From: Streptomyces zaomyceticus
GTDB lineage: Bacteria > Actinomycetota > Actinomycetes > Streptomycetales > Streptomycetaceae
Reading direction: 5' to 3'
Length of the DNA stretch: 64,000 nt
Assembly (NCBI RefSeq): GCF_014656215.1
Contig: NZ_BNBZ01000010.1
Coordinates: 1-64,000, forward strand
The notes under the pieces were generated by a model that worked only from the letters and a program-made list of their open reading frames with translations, had not been told where the DNA came from and did no database searches. Positions 17,133 to 26,800 of this stretch are shown here, piece by piece. Position 1 is the stretch's first letter; every line of letters starts with the position of its first letter. A program made the position numbers and the translations under genes.

Positions 17133-18316
17133 ACGACATCGCCGTCCTCGGGGCCGGAATGCACCCGTGGGGCAAGTGGGGACGGAGTTTCATCAGCTAT
17201 GGGACCGCGGCCGCCCGCGCCGCGCTCGCCGACGCCGGTGTGGAGTGGACGGACGTCGGTTCGGTCGTCGGGGCGGACACCATGCGGTGCGGGTACCCGG
17301 GGTACGTGGCCGGTGCGACCTTCGCCCAGGCCCTCGGGTGGCAGGGGGCGCGGGTCACCAGTGTGTACGCGGCCTGTGCCTCGGGCGCCCAGGCGATCGG
17401 GACCGCCCGGGCCCAGATCCTGGCCGGGCTCGCGGACGTGGTCCTCGTCGTCGGAGCGGACTCCACACCCAAGGGGTTCTTCGCCCCGGCCGGGGGCGAG
17501 CGCCCCGACGATCCGGACTGGCTGCGCTTCCGGGTGCTCGGAGCCACCAACCCCGCGTACTTCGCGCTGTACGCGCGCCGCAGAATGGCCCTGTACGGCG
17601 ACACACCCGAGGACTTCGCCCGGGTCAAGGTGAAGAACGCGGCCGCCGGCGCGCTCAATCCGCTGGCCCGCTACCGCTCCCCGGTGACCGCCGAGCAGGT
17701 CGCGGCCTCGGCGGTGGTCGCCGATCCGCTGCGCCTCCTCGACATCTGCGCCACCTCGGACGGCGGCGCCGCGCTCGTGCTCTCCAGCATGGAGTTCGCA
17801 CGCCGTCACGGGCGTCCGGACCCGGTGCGGATCCGGGCGGTGTCGACGGTCTCCCCCACGTACCCCAGAGCGGTGCTCGACCTCCCCGACATCGCGACGG
17901 ACTCGGCGGCGGTCGTCGCCCCGGGGACGCACTCCTTCCGCGCCTCCATCGCGCGGGCCGCCTACGAGGAGGCGGGGATCGGGCCCGAGGACCTGTCCCT
18001 GGCGGAGGTGTACGACCTGTCGACCGCTCTGGAGCTGGAGTGGTACGAGGACATCGGGCTCTGCGCCGCGGGCGAGGGCGCGAAACTGCTCCGGGACGGC
18101 GCGACCGCGCTCGGCGGACGTCTGCCCGTGAACACCAGTGGCGGACTGGCCTCCTTCGGGGAGGCGGTGCCCGCACAGGCGATCGCCCAGGTCTGCGAGC
18201 TGACCTGGCAGCTGCGGGGCACGGCGGGCGACCGGCAGGTGCCGGGGGCGCGGGTCGGCGTCACCGCGAACCAGGGCCTGTTCGGGCACGGGTCGGCGGT
18301 GGTGGCGGTGCGCTGA
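17129..18316 (+). CDS. Thiolase-like (SCP2/lipid-transfer type) enzyme
   Basis: A 395-residue thiolase-superfamily protein. Cys83 in YAACASGAQ is the nucleophile. The usual C-terminal GHP motif of thiolases is replaced by NTSGGLASFGEAVPAQ, and a histidine remains in LFGHGSAVVA at the end. This pattern, together with the coupled DUF35 protein, points to the Ltp-like branch that carries out aldol or retro-Claisen cleavage of acyl-CoA with a branched or ring substrate, rather than ordinary beta-oxidation. The substrate is unknown. The GTG start overlaps the upstream stop, and a palindromic operator precedes the pair. Confidence 0.85.
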   Translation: MNDIAVLGAGMHPWGKWGRSFISYGTAAARAALADAGVEWTDVGSVVGADTMRCGYPGYVAGATFAQALGWQGARVTSVYAACASGAQAIGTARAQILAGLADVVLVVGADSTPKGFFAPAGGERPDDPDWLRFRVLGATNPAYFALYARRRMALYGDTPEDFARVKVKNAAAGALNPLARYRSPVTAEQVAASAVVADPLRLLDICATSDGGAALVLSSMEFARRHGRPDPVRIRAVSTVSPTYPRAVLDLPDIATDSAAVVAPGTHSFRASIARAAYEEAGIGPEDLSLAEVYDLSTALELEWYEDIGLCAAGEGAKLLRDGATALGGRLPVNTSGGLASFGEAVPAQAIAQVCELTWQLRGTAGDRQVPGARVGVTANQGLFGHGSAVVAVR

Positions 18317-18402
18317 GGGCGGCCGCTCGCGGTGGCGCCGGCGCTCTGTCGAGGACGCTGCGTGCCGGCCGGGCGCCGAGGGCGCGGCAGCGGTGCCGTC
18401 GC

Positions 18403-18493
18403 TCCCCCGGCGCGGCCCGACCGGTCGCGGTATCCCCCGGCGCGGCCCGACCGGACGAGGGTTCCCCACGGCGCGGCCCGACCGGACGAGGGA
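18403..18493 (+). repeat. Tandem repeat, three copies of 30 bp
   Basis: Three consecutive 30-31 bp units beginning TCCCCCGGCGCGGCCCGACC start at 18403, 18433 and 18463. Copies 2 and 3 also share CGGACGAGGG. The array fills the gap between the convergent thiolase (ends 18316) and cvnD (ends 18498) and stops five bases short of the cvnD stop codon. Confidence 0.85.
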
Positions 18494-18497
18494 GTCC

Positions 18498-19103
18498 TCA
18501 GCTCGTCACGGTCGCGTGGCTGCGGTCCGCGAGCACCAGGGCGTGTTCGACGACGGCCACGAGGACGTTCTTCACGGACTCGCGGTCCCGCGCGTCGCAC
18601 ATCAGGAGCTCGACCTCGGGATCGAGGTCGAGCGCGCCGCGCACGCTCTCGGCGGGGAAACGCCGGGCACCCTCGAAGCAGTTGACGGCCACCGTGAACG
18701 GAATGCCGCGCCGCTCGAAGTAGTCGATGGCCGCGAAGCTGTCCTCCAGGCGGCGGGTGTCCGCCAGGACGACCGCGCCGAGCGCGCCCTGTGCCAGCTC
18801 GTCCCACAGGAACCAGAAGCGGTCCTGTCCCGGGGTGCCGAACAGGTACAGGACGAGGTCCTCGCGGAGGGTGATCCGGCCGAAGTCCATGGCGACCGTG
18901 GTGGTCGTCTTGGCCTCGACGCCGTGCAGGTCGTCGACGGGCCGCCCCGCCTCGCTGAGGATCTCCTCGGTCCGCAGGGGCCTGATCTCGCTGACCGCGC
19001 CCACCAGCGTCGTCTTGCCGACCCCGAACCCGCCCGCGACGAGGATCTTCAGGGTCACCGGCTCGACGTAGGGCTTCTTGCGGCTAGAGCGCCCGAAGGC
19101 CAT
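18498..19103 (-). CDS. cvnD: Conservon GTP-binding protein CvnD
   Basis: A 201-residue small GTPase of the actinobacterial MglA-like/CvnD type. The P-loop is GGFGVGKTT near residue 25, the switch region LFGTPGQDR matches the DxxGQ motif with DTPG changed to GTPG, and NCFE replaces the NKxD box. In conservons it acts as a G-protein-like switch with CvnB and the CvnA kinase at the membrane. It is the last gene of the cvnABCD operon and overlaps cvnC by 20 bp. Confidence 0.9.
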   Translation of the reverse strand: MAFGRSSRKKPYVEPVTLKILVAGGFGVGKTTLVGAVSEIRPLRTEEILSEAGRPVDDLHGVEAKTTTTVAMDFGRITLREDLVLYLFGTPGQDRFWFLWDELAQGALGAVVLADTRRLEDSFAAIDYFERRGIPFTVAVNCFEGARRFPAESVRGALDLDPEVELLMCDARDRESVKNVLVAVVEHALVLADRSHATVTS

Positions 19104-19509
19104 TGATCACCTCGCGGAGAATGCTCACGTCCGGCAGCTCGGCCGGCGGAACGGGGCGGGTCACATGGACGAGTTCGTCCTCGACGAGGTCACCGACGAG
19201 CACCCGGACCACCCCGACGGGGAGGTCGAGTCCTGCGGCGAGCTCGGCGATCGACTGGGGCTGCTCGGAGCAGCGTTCGACGATCTCCACGTGTTCGGGG
19301 GAGAGCGTCTGGTCCCGGCCGGGGTCGTCGGCGGCGGGCTCGGGAACGACCACCGCGATCAGGTCGAGACGGTGGCGGGTGGCGGCACTGGTCCGGCCGC
19401 GGGTCATCGCGTACGGACGGACCACCGGCCCGGCCTCGTCGTCGAACCAGTGGTGGTGGCCCGGCGTCGAGCCCTGGTTCAGCTGGTTCCGCTCGGCTGC
19501 GTCACTCAT
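19084..19509 (-). CDS. cvnC: Conservon DUF742 protein CvnC
   Basis: A 141-residue DUF742 protein. The N-terminus carries VVRPYAMTRGRT, typical of the family, and the C-terminal half is a winged-helix-like domain (PQSIAELAAGLDLPVGVVRVLVGDL). CvnC-type proteins form part of the conservon complex and resemble a DNA-binding domain recruited for protein contacts. The gene lies 10 bp after cvnB and overlaps cvnD. Confidence 0.9.
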   Translation of the reverse strand: MSDAAERNQLNQGSTPGHHHWFDDEAGPVVRPYAMTRGRTSAATRHRLDLIAVVVPEPAADDPGRDQTLSPEHVEIVERCSEQPQSIAELAAGLDLPVGVVRVLVGDLVEDELVHVTRPVPPAELPDVSILREVINGLRAL

Positions 19510-19519
19510 GCCGTCCCAC

Positions 19520-19969
19520 TCACCCTCCCGCGGGCAGACCGGTCCGGGGGGCCGTGGCGAGGTGGGCCCCGACCCGCTTCACCATCAGCGTCATCTCGTA
19601 GGCGACCTGGCCGACGTCGGAGTCCGCGTCGGCGAGGACGGCGAGGCAGCTGCCGTCACCGGCGGCCGTGACGAAGAGGAAGGCGTCCTCCAGTTCGACG
19701 ACCGTCTGCCGGACCTTGCCCGCCTCGAAGTGGCGGCCGACGCCCTTGGCGAGGCTGTGGAAGCCGGAGGCCACGGCGGCCAGGTGCTCGCCGTCCTCGC
19801 GGGTCAGGTCCTGGGAGGCACCGGTGGGGAGGCCGTCGCTGGAGAGCACCAGGGCCTTCCGGATGGAGCCCACGCGCTGGACGAGTTCGTCGAGCAGCCA
19901 GTTCAGTTCACCGTTTCCCTGGCCGTGGCCGGAGGTGGAGCTGGGTGCTGCGGCGTTCGGTGCGGTCAT
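19520..19969 (-). CDS. cvnB: Conservon roadblock/LC7 protein CvnB
   Basis: A 149-residue roadblock/LC7 protein (core about residues 20-125: LNWLLDELVQRVGSIRKALVLSSDGL and later LEDAFLFVTAAGDGSCLAVLA). Such MglB-like proteins act as regulators of the partner GTPase CvnD. The ATG overlaps the cvnA stop by four bases (ATGA), so the kinase and this subunit are translationally coupled. Confidence 0.92.
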   Translation of the reverse strand: MTAPNAAAPSSTSGHGQGNGELNWLLDELVQRVGSIRKALVLSSDGLPTGASQDLTREDGEHLAAVASGFHSLAKGVGRHFEAGKVRQTVVELEDAFLFVTAAGDGSCLAVLADADSDVGQVAYEMTLMVKRVGAHLATAPRTGLPAGG

Positions 19970-22947
19970 CGACCGTCCCCCTCGGGTGTCGTTCCTGGTG
20001 CTGTCGGGTCGTCAGGGTCGGCGTTGTGCCGTCGCCCGCGCTGCCAGCCGCGCTGCATGGCGGCCATGCGGGCGCGTACCTCCTCGGCGTCGCGCTCGAA
20101 GGAATCGGGGTCCGCGGGGGTGGCTCCGCCGCTCGTACGGGAGTCGGCGCGCCCGCCCGAGTCGTGGTCCGACGAGCCGTCGGCCTTGCGCAGCTGTGGC
20201 GCGAGGCTGGCCTGGCGGACGCGTCGGGGCAGTCCGCCGAACGGCTCCGGGCCCTCCGGCGCCACGGGACCCTCCGGTGGCACGGGGACCAGGGTGGGTC
20301 CGGTGCCGCGCGGGGGAACCGGGGCGTCGTTCCGCCTGCCCGCGCCGCGCGCGGGGACCGGCAGGTCGTCCCGGCCGGCGCCGTGGGCGTGCCCGCGCGG
20401 ACCGCCCAGGTCCTCGCTCACCCGGCCGGGGGCGGGGTGCGCACGGCCGGCCGGCGGCTGGTCCAGCTCAGGAAGCGCGTGGGTCCGGCCCGGGCGGCCC
20501 GAGTCGGCGTGGTCCGGAAGCCGGTGCGGGCGGTCCGGAAGCGGTTGCGCGCGGTCCTGGAGCTGGTGCGCGCGGTCCGGGGAGGAGGAGCGGTCACGGT
20601 CCGGCTCGTCCACGCGCCGGCCGTGGTCGACGACGAGCGTCGGGGTGGGGCGGCGGCGGGGCAGCGGCACGGGGCCGAGGACTCCCCCGTCGGCGGGCTT
20701 CGCCTCCTCGCCGTGGCCGGTGGACCGGTCCGTGGACGGCGCGGTCGGCTCACCGGCCGGCGCGAGTCCGGCGCGACGCCTGCCACGGGGCCGGAAGAGG
20801 CCGCCGCGCTCGCTCTCGGTGTCGAGGAGGTCGGCGGAGCGGTCGAGGAGGACGTCGAAGTCCTCGCTGCCGACCGGCCCCTCGAGTTCCACGGGACCGT
20901 CGAGCGGGCCGGGGCCGTCGGCCACGTCCGGGACCCTGGCGAGCGCCGGGCGGCGGCTGGGCAACGCGCCGCCGTCGGCCGTGTCGCCGTCGGCCGGGCC
21001 GGTGCGCTCCAGGGTCTTGCGGTCCAGGCGGAAGCCGGCCCCCTGGGTCTCGGGCGCGTCGGTGAGGAGCGCGGCCGGGATGAAGACGACCGCGGTGGTC
21101 CCCCCGTACGGGGAGGTCTGGAGCGAGACGCGGACGTTCTGCCGCTGGGCGAGCCGGCTGACCACGAAGAGGCCGAGGCGGTCGGTGTCGGAGAGCTCGA
21201 ACTCGGGGGTCTCGGCGAGCCGGAGGTTGGCGTCGAGCAGCGCGTCGGGGTTCATGCCGAGGCCGCGGTCGTGGATCTCCAGGGTGAAGCCGTTGGCGAC
21301 CCGCTCGCCGAGGACCTGGACGGCGGTGTGCGGGGGCGAGAACACCGTGGCGTTCTCGAGGAGTTCGGCGATGAGGTGGGTGAGGTCCGCGACGGCGGGG
21401 CCGCCGACGCCGAGGCGGGGCAGTCGCCGTACCTCGATGCGCTCGTAGTCCTCGACCTCCGCGACGGCGGCGCGGACCACGTCCATGAGCTGGACGGGCT
21501 TGCGCCACTGCCGGGAGGGTGCCGCGCCGGAGAGGATGACGAGACCCTCGGCGTGCCGGCGCATACGGGTGGTCAGGTGGTCGAGCCGGAACAGGTCGGC
21601 CAGCTCGTCGGTGTCCTCGGTGCGCCGTTCCATGGTGTCGAGGAGGGTGAGCTGACGGTGGAGCAGGACCTGATTGCGGCGGGCGAGGTTGACGAACACC
21701 TCGGAGACGCCGCGCCGCAGTTCGGCCTGCTTGACGGCGGCCTCGACGGCGGCGCGCTGGAGGGTGTTGAGGGCCTGGCCGACCTGGCCGACCTCGTCCT
21801 GTCCGTATCCCAGGTGGGGCACTTCGGTGACGACGTCGACGTGTTCGCCCGCGGCGAGCCTGCGCATCACGCTGGGCAGGCGGACGCCGGAGACCTCCTG
21901 GGCCTCCTTCTGGAGGCGCCGCAGATCGCGGACGAGTTCGCGGCCGATGCGGACGGAGATGACGATCGAGGCGAGCAGGGCGAGGAAGCCGAGGACTCCG
22001 GCGACGCCCGCCTTGAGGAGGACGCTGTACGCGGCGGGCTGGACCCTGTCCTGGTAGCGGTCGCCGGCCGCGGTGTTCTCGCGGGCCAGGTCGTCGAGGA
22101 CGGGGCTGGCGTTCTCCTGCCAGTAGACCGGGGTGACGGCCCGCGGGTCGTCGGTGGGGCCCTCTTCGACGATGGCGTTCTCGGCGGTGCGCAGCGCCTG
22201 GCTGTCGGGGCTGCGCCAGTACTTCTCGAAGTGCTCGCGCTCGGCCGCCGGGAGGAGTTCGAGGTTGACCTCGTAGAACTGCTCGCGGTTGGCGACGAGG
22301 TTGGATATCTCGCGGATCTCTTCGGTGGTGACGCGGTCGGCGACGAGCGCGGAGAGGACGAGGGCGTCCTCGCGGGAGAGCAGCTCCCGCGCGCGGGTGA
22401 TGCCGACGAGGGCGCGGCCCTGCTTGTCCATCTCCACGTTCTCGAGGGCGTGGAGGGTGATGAGGAAGCTGTAGCAGGGGTCGACGAGCCGGTTGTAGAA
22501 GTCGAGGGCCTGCATCCGGCCGATGTCGCGCTTCTCCACGGAGCGGCGCAGCGAGGCGAGGCCGTCGAGTGCTTCCAGGAGGGAGGTGAGCCGCTGGGCG
22601 GTGACCGGGCGCATCTCCTCGCGGACGCCGGGGTCGGCGGCGTTGGCGCGGATGCGGGCGATCTGACGGTCGGTGGCCCGGCGGGTCTCGCGCAGGGAGC
22701 CGAGGGTCTCGGAGCCGCGGGGGTCGGCGAGGTAGATGAGCGACTGGCGGCGTTCGAGCTGGATGACCCGGGCGGTGTCCTCCAGGGGGTAGCCGACCTT
22801 GTCGACGATGTAGCCGACGTCGAGGAGTTGGTCGGCCTCGCGGCCGGTGAGGGCCGTGGCGAAGCCCCACAGGCCCATCAGGGAGACGAGCGGTACGAGC
22901 AGCAACGCCACGATCTTCCGGCGGATGGACTTCCCGCGAAAGCGCAT
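19966..22947 (-). CDS. cvnA: Conservon sensor histidine kinase-like protein CvnA with nitrate-sensing-type domain
   Basis: A 993-residue membrane protein. Helix 1 is at about residues 12-35 and helix 2 at about 310-335; between them lies an extracytoplasmic helical NIT-type domain. A HAMP-like linker follows, then a histidine-kinase core with N box ELLENA and G box DRGLGM, and finally about 320 residues of disordered Pro/Arg/Asp-rich tail. The phospho-acceptor region is poorly conserved, as usual in CvnA. I chose ATG 22947 (MRFRGKSIRRK) with GGGGGAGG just upstream. It is the first gene of cvnABCD; no cytochrome P450 follows. Confidence 0.9.
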   Translation of the reverse strand: MRFRGKSIRRKIVALLLVPLVSLMGLWGFATALTGREADQLLDVGYIVDKVGYPLEDTARVIQLERRQSLIYLADPRGSETLGSLRETRRATDRQIARIRANAADPGVREEMRPVTAQRLTSLLEALDGLASLRRSVEKRDIGRMQALDFYNRLVDPCYSFLITLHALENVEMDKQGRALVGITRARELLSREDALVLSALVADRVTTEEIREISNLVANREQFYEVNLELLPAAEREHFEKYWRSPDSQALRTAENAIVEEGPTDDPRAVTPVYWQENASPVLDDLARENTAAGDRYQDRVQPAAYSVLLKAGVAGVLGFLALLASIVISVRIGRELVRDLRRLQKEAQEVSGVRLPSVMRRLAAGEHVDVVTEVPHLGYGQDEVGQVGQALNTLQRAAVEAAVKQAELRRGVSEVFVNLARRNQVLLHRQLTLLDTMERRTEDTDELADLFRLDHLTTRMRRHAEGLVILSGAAPSRQWRKPVQLMDVVRAAVAEVEDYERIEVRRLPRLGVGGPAVADLTHLIAELLENATVFSPPHTAVQVLGERVANGFTLEIHDRGLGMNPDALLDANLRLAETPEFELSDTDRLGLFVVSRLAQRQNVRVSLQTSPYGGTTAVVFIPAALLTDAPETQGAGFRLDRKTLERTGPADGDTADGGALPSRRPALARVPDVADGPGPLDGPVELEGPVGSEDFDVLLDRSADLLDTESERGGLFRPRGRRRAGLAPAGEPTAPSTDRSTGHGEEAKPADGGVLGPVPLPRRRPTPTLVVDHGRRVDEPDRDRSSSPDRAHQLQDRAQPLPDRPHRLPDHADSGRPGRTHALPELDQPPAGRAHPAPGRVSEDLGGPRGHAHGAGRDDLPVPARGAGRRNDAPVPPRGTGPTLVPVPPEGPVAPEGPEPFGGLPRRVRQASLAPQLRKADGSSDHDSGGRADSRTSGGATPADPDSFERDAEEVRARMAAMQRGWQRGRRHNADPDDPTAPGTTPEGDGR

Positions 22948-23381
22948 GGCCTCCCCCAGCTCGGCCTCCGCGGCCACGGAGGTCCTTCACGTTCGTGACG
23001 TCCGGCGTCAACACGCGGCGTCAACCTTGAGTTTCAACAAACGGCGGCGTGAGCCTACTACTGCATCACGGCCATCCCGAAGGCATGTCCGGGCTATTTT
23101 CAGCCTGTCGAGTGAGTGTTGATCATGAGATGTCCTGGTATTCGGGGAGTTGGGATTGGGCACTGTGGCGTAGGACACTTGATGATGCGCCATTTCTCCG
23201 GCCTGCGGAGATGGCTGGAATTGTTCGTTCCGGTCCCGGTCGGGTGGCGTTCACCCCCGATCGGGCGAAACCTTTTCCCTCTCTCGTGCGTCAATAAGTG
23301 CGGGGTGGGTTCTGTCCGCGTATAGGCGCTCAAGACGGGCAGACGCTCCTGGAGTCGTTCGTGGTGGGGAGTGACAGGACA
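22948..23381. other. Intergenic region between cvnA and a small membrane protein gene
   Basis: This 434-bp gap between divergent genes is less GC-rich than its surroundings. On the minus strand it has TTGACG-type -35 boxes near 23015-23030 for the conservon. On the plus strand a TATAGG hexamer at about 23321 may be the -10 of the 23382 gene. A possible frame at 23116-23325 has no ribosome-binding site or coding bias and is not called. I see nothing else in it. Confidence 0.5.
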
Positions 23382-23750
23382 ATGGAACACGAGGCGCGGT
23401 CGTCGCGGCAGTTGTGGGTGGAGGACGAGCGGGCACGACGACGGATGCCCGACCCGGTGCGGACCGCCGCCGTGCGGGCCGTGATGATCACATCGGTGAC
23501 GCTCATCCAGGGAGTGGTGGCCTTCCTCTGCTCCGTGGCGGGCTCGTGGACGGCCTTCCCGGTGACCGTCGGGGCGGTGGTCTCCACCGTCGTGGCCACC
23601 TGGAGCGTCCTCGACGTATGGATCACCCGTCAGGTGTGGCGCCAGCGCAACGGCGTGGTGTCCGAGCCGAGCAGCACGGCGCGCCCGCCGCTCCGTGCCA
23701 AGCGCGGGGAGGACCGGACGGAGGCGGCATCGCTGCCCGAGGCGGCCTGA
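23382..23750 (+). CDS. Small integral membrane protein, function unknown
   Basis: A 122-residue protein with a charged N-terminus (EDERARRRMPDPVR), two predicted membrane helices at about residues 30-50 and 55-77 (AVMITSVTLIQGVVAFLCSVAG; FPVTVGAVVSTVVATWSVLDVWI) and a basic cytosolic tail. I recognise no family. The ATG at 23382 has GGGGAG ten bases upstream; earlier GTG starts are possible. It is a single-gene unit closed by the hairpin at 23766, between the conservon and the SMC-like operon. Confidence 0.7.
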   Translation: MEHEARSSRQLWVEDERARRRMPDPVRTAAVRAVMITSVTLIQGVVAFLCSVAGSWTAFPVTVGAVVSTVVATWSVLDVWITRQVWRQRNGVVSEPSSTARPPLRAKRGEDRTEAASLPEAA

Positions 23751-23765
23751 TACATCCGGAGAAAC

Positions 23766-23807
23766 GTGAGCGGCCCGGCCCCCTTCATGGGGGGCCGGGC
23801 CGCTCAC
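23766..23807. terminator. Bidirectional terminator
   Basis: GTGAGCGGCCCGGCCCCC pairs with the complementary arm ending GGCCGGGCCGCTCAC around a short TTCAT-type loop, giving a near-perfect stem of about 18 bp. It lies between the convergent ends of the small membrane protein gene (23750) and the giant SMC-like gene (23864). Confidence 0.88.
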
Positions 23808-23863
23808 CGTTGCGCTGGGCCGTCTCCTCCGGATCCTGCCCGGCCCGCGCCGCCGGACACGGC

Positions 23864-26800
23864 CTACAGGGACTCCGCCCGGGCCGATTCGTCGGACGTG
23901 TGGCGGCGGAACATCCTCGTCGCCGTGATCTCGCCGTGGATCGTCTCGCCCTCCCCGGTGGACTGCGGCAGCCCCGGACGCAGATGCTCCTCCACGCTGA
24001 TGTACTTCAGGCCGGCCCTCAGGTCGGCGTCGTTGCGCAGCCGGATCACCAGCGGGAACTCGGCGAGCGCCGTCGTGTCGAACAGGCCCGTCGTGTACAG
24101 CAGCTGGACGCCCAGCGCGTCCGACACGGCCCGCTGGAGCTCCAGGAGGTACGTGGCGTTGGCGCGGCCGATCGGATTGTCCAGGAACAGCGTGCCCGCG
24201 TGCCGGTGCTTGTCACGGCCCCGGTCGTTGGAACGGAGCGCCGCCATCGTGCAGTACAGGGCGATGGCCGCGGTGAGCAGCTGCCCGCCGGAGAAGACGT
24301 CGCCCATCTGCCCGACGGGCACCCGCTCGGCCCGCAGCACCGCGTCCGGCTTGAGGATCTCGACGGAGACACCCTTGGGTTCGAGGGCCGCCTGCACACC
24401 CCGGAGGAGCAGGGACATGCCGTCGCGGCGCAGGTCGGAGTTCTTCTTGACGGCCGCGCGCGTCGCCTCGTCGACGACCTCGCCCAGCCGCTCCGCGAGG
24501 GTGGCCTGGTCGGGCTCCTCGAAGCGGATCCGCAGGAACTCCTGCCCCGACCACTCGCCGAGCCCCTCCGGGAGCCGGGAGAGCCGCTGTGCGGAGCGGA
24601 GCGTCGTGAGCGAGGACTCCACGAGGCCGCGGAGCCGGTCCACGATCGAGTCGCGGTTGCGCTCCAGCTGCTCCAGCTCGTCGGTGAGGACCCGCAGCCG
24701 GGGCGCGAAGGCCTCGGCCCACTTGGCGGCGTGCTCGGGCAGCGCCGAGGCCGGCAGTTCGCGGATCTGCTGGCGGGCCGGGGTGCGGACCTGCTCGTAG
24801 CGGGTGGAGTTGGCGTGCCGTACGAGGATGTCGCTCGCCTCGCGCACGGCCGCGTCGGCCGCGGACAGCTCGGCGGTGCAGCCGCGCAGCGAGCGGCGCG
24901 CCTCGGCGGCCGTCGTACGGGCCTCCTCCAGCGTGCCGGGGTACGGCTCGGTCTCCTCCCGCTCCTCGTCCGTGTGGTCGCGGAGCAGGTCCCGCAGCAG
25001 GGCGGCGGTCTCGTCGAAGCCGCCGGCCGCGTCCTCGGCGGCACGGTGGTCCCGGAGCAGGCCGGTGTGGGCGGCGCGGGCCGCCTCCAGGGCATCGGTA
25101 CGGGAGGCGAGTTCGACGGTGGCGGTACGGAGCAGGACCTGCGCCCGCTCGGCGTCGGCGGGCACCAGCTCCTCGGGCAGCTCGGTGTGCTCCTCGCCGT
25201 CCTCGGGAGCAAGGCGCTCGGACTCGCCGCGCAGACGGCCGAGCTTCTCGCTCGCCTCCGAGGCGCGGGTCTCCAGCATCTGCACGAGGGACTCGGCGCG
25301 GGCCGCCGCCGCCTGACGGGACGGTCCGTCGGCGCCGTCGGTGGACTCCAGGAGCTGCTCGGCGCGGGTGCGGACCTTGTTGGTGAGACGGTCCAGTTCG
25401 GCGAGGGCGGCGGACTCGTCGCTCTCGGCGCGGGCCTGCTCGGCACGGAGATCGGCGCCCACACCGACCTTCTCGTACAGCTGGGAAGCGGCCCGGTAGG
25501 CCTCCCGCAGGGTGGGGAGCGCGGCGCGGGGCGCGGGCGCGTCGCCCTCGGGGAGGGTGTCGGGGGCGCCGGCGATCTCGGCGCGCTCGGCCCGCAGAGC
25601 GCGGGCGGTGCGGTGGGCGTCGTCGGCGGAACGCTGGGTCGCCCGACGGTCCTCGTCGGCGGCTCGCGCACGTTCCAGACAGGTCTGGGCGCGGGCCTCG
25701 GCCTCGGCGGCGTCGTCGGCGAGTTCACGGAGCTTGGCCTGCCAGGCGGACCGCTCGCGCAGCCGGAACGCCAGGCCCGCGAGGGCGTCGGCGACCCGGC
25801 GGGCACGCTGCGCCGCCTCCTGGCGTTCGTCCCGCACCTGGGTCGCCTCGGCGGCGGCCTCGTCGGCCTCCGCGCGGACCGTACGGGCCTCTTCGAGGGT
25901 CGCGGAGGCCGCCTCGGCGGTCTCGCGGGCGGTCGTGGCGACGGCCGCGAGCTCGGCGAGCATCCCGGGCGGGCAGTCGGCACGCCAGGAGCCGATCCGG
26001 GCCGCGAGGGCACGGTCGCCGGCCAGGCGGGAGGCGAGGACGCGGATCTCCTCGTCGCGGGCGGTGGCGCGGGCGCGCAGGGCGTGCCGCTCCTCGTCGG
26101 CGGCGTGCTCGTCGTGCATGGCCGGGTTCGGCGGGACGAGGAAGACGCCGCTGTCGTCGGCGGTGTCCTGCGCCGGTACGGGGGCGAGCAGGGCGGCGGC
26201 GGTGCCGACGGCCACGGCGGAGCGCGGCAGCAGGGCCGCGGTGCCGAGGACCTCGCGGGCGCGTCCGTACGAGACCGGGTCGGTGATCACGACACCGTCG
26301 ACGAGCTCGGGGCGGGCGGCGAGGACGCGGGCGTGGTCGGCGGGGTCCACGGCCTGGGCGAGGTAGCGCCAGCCGGGGAGGGCCGGGATGCCGTGCTCGC
26401 CGAGGTACTCGACGGTGGCCAGGACGTCGGGACCGGGCGGCAGCAGGCCGCCGTCGCCGAGGGCGCCGAGGATGCGGGAGTCGTCGGCCGCGGCGGTGCG
26501 CAGCTCGAAGAGCTGCCGCTCGGCGGAGGTGACGGCCTGGTCGAGCATGCCGCGCAGTTCGTCGGCGTACCGGTCGAACTCGGTGACGGTGAGCGGCCCC
26601 TGGAGCGCGGTGCCCGAGTCCGCCCCGGGCTCCTCCTCGGTGTCGGCGGTGGCGGCGCGCTGACCGGGGAGGGGGGAGCCGGGGCCCTGAACGCGCGCGC
26701 CGGCGGCCGGGAGGCTCAGGAGCTCGGCGAGGCGTTCCTCGGAGGCGAGGAGTTCGGCGGCCCGGCGCTCCGCGTCGTAGGCGTTTCCGGCGGCCTCGGC

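Noticed and set aside
23116..23325. Possible 69-residue gene in the cvnA upstream gap
   Set aside because: No ribosome-binding site, no recognisable domain and atypical codon usage for this genome.
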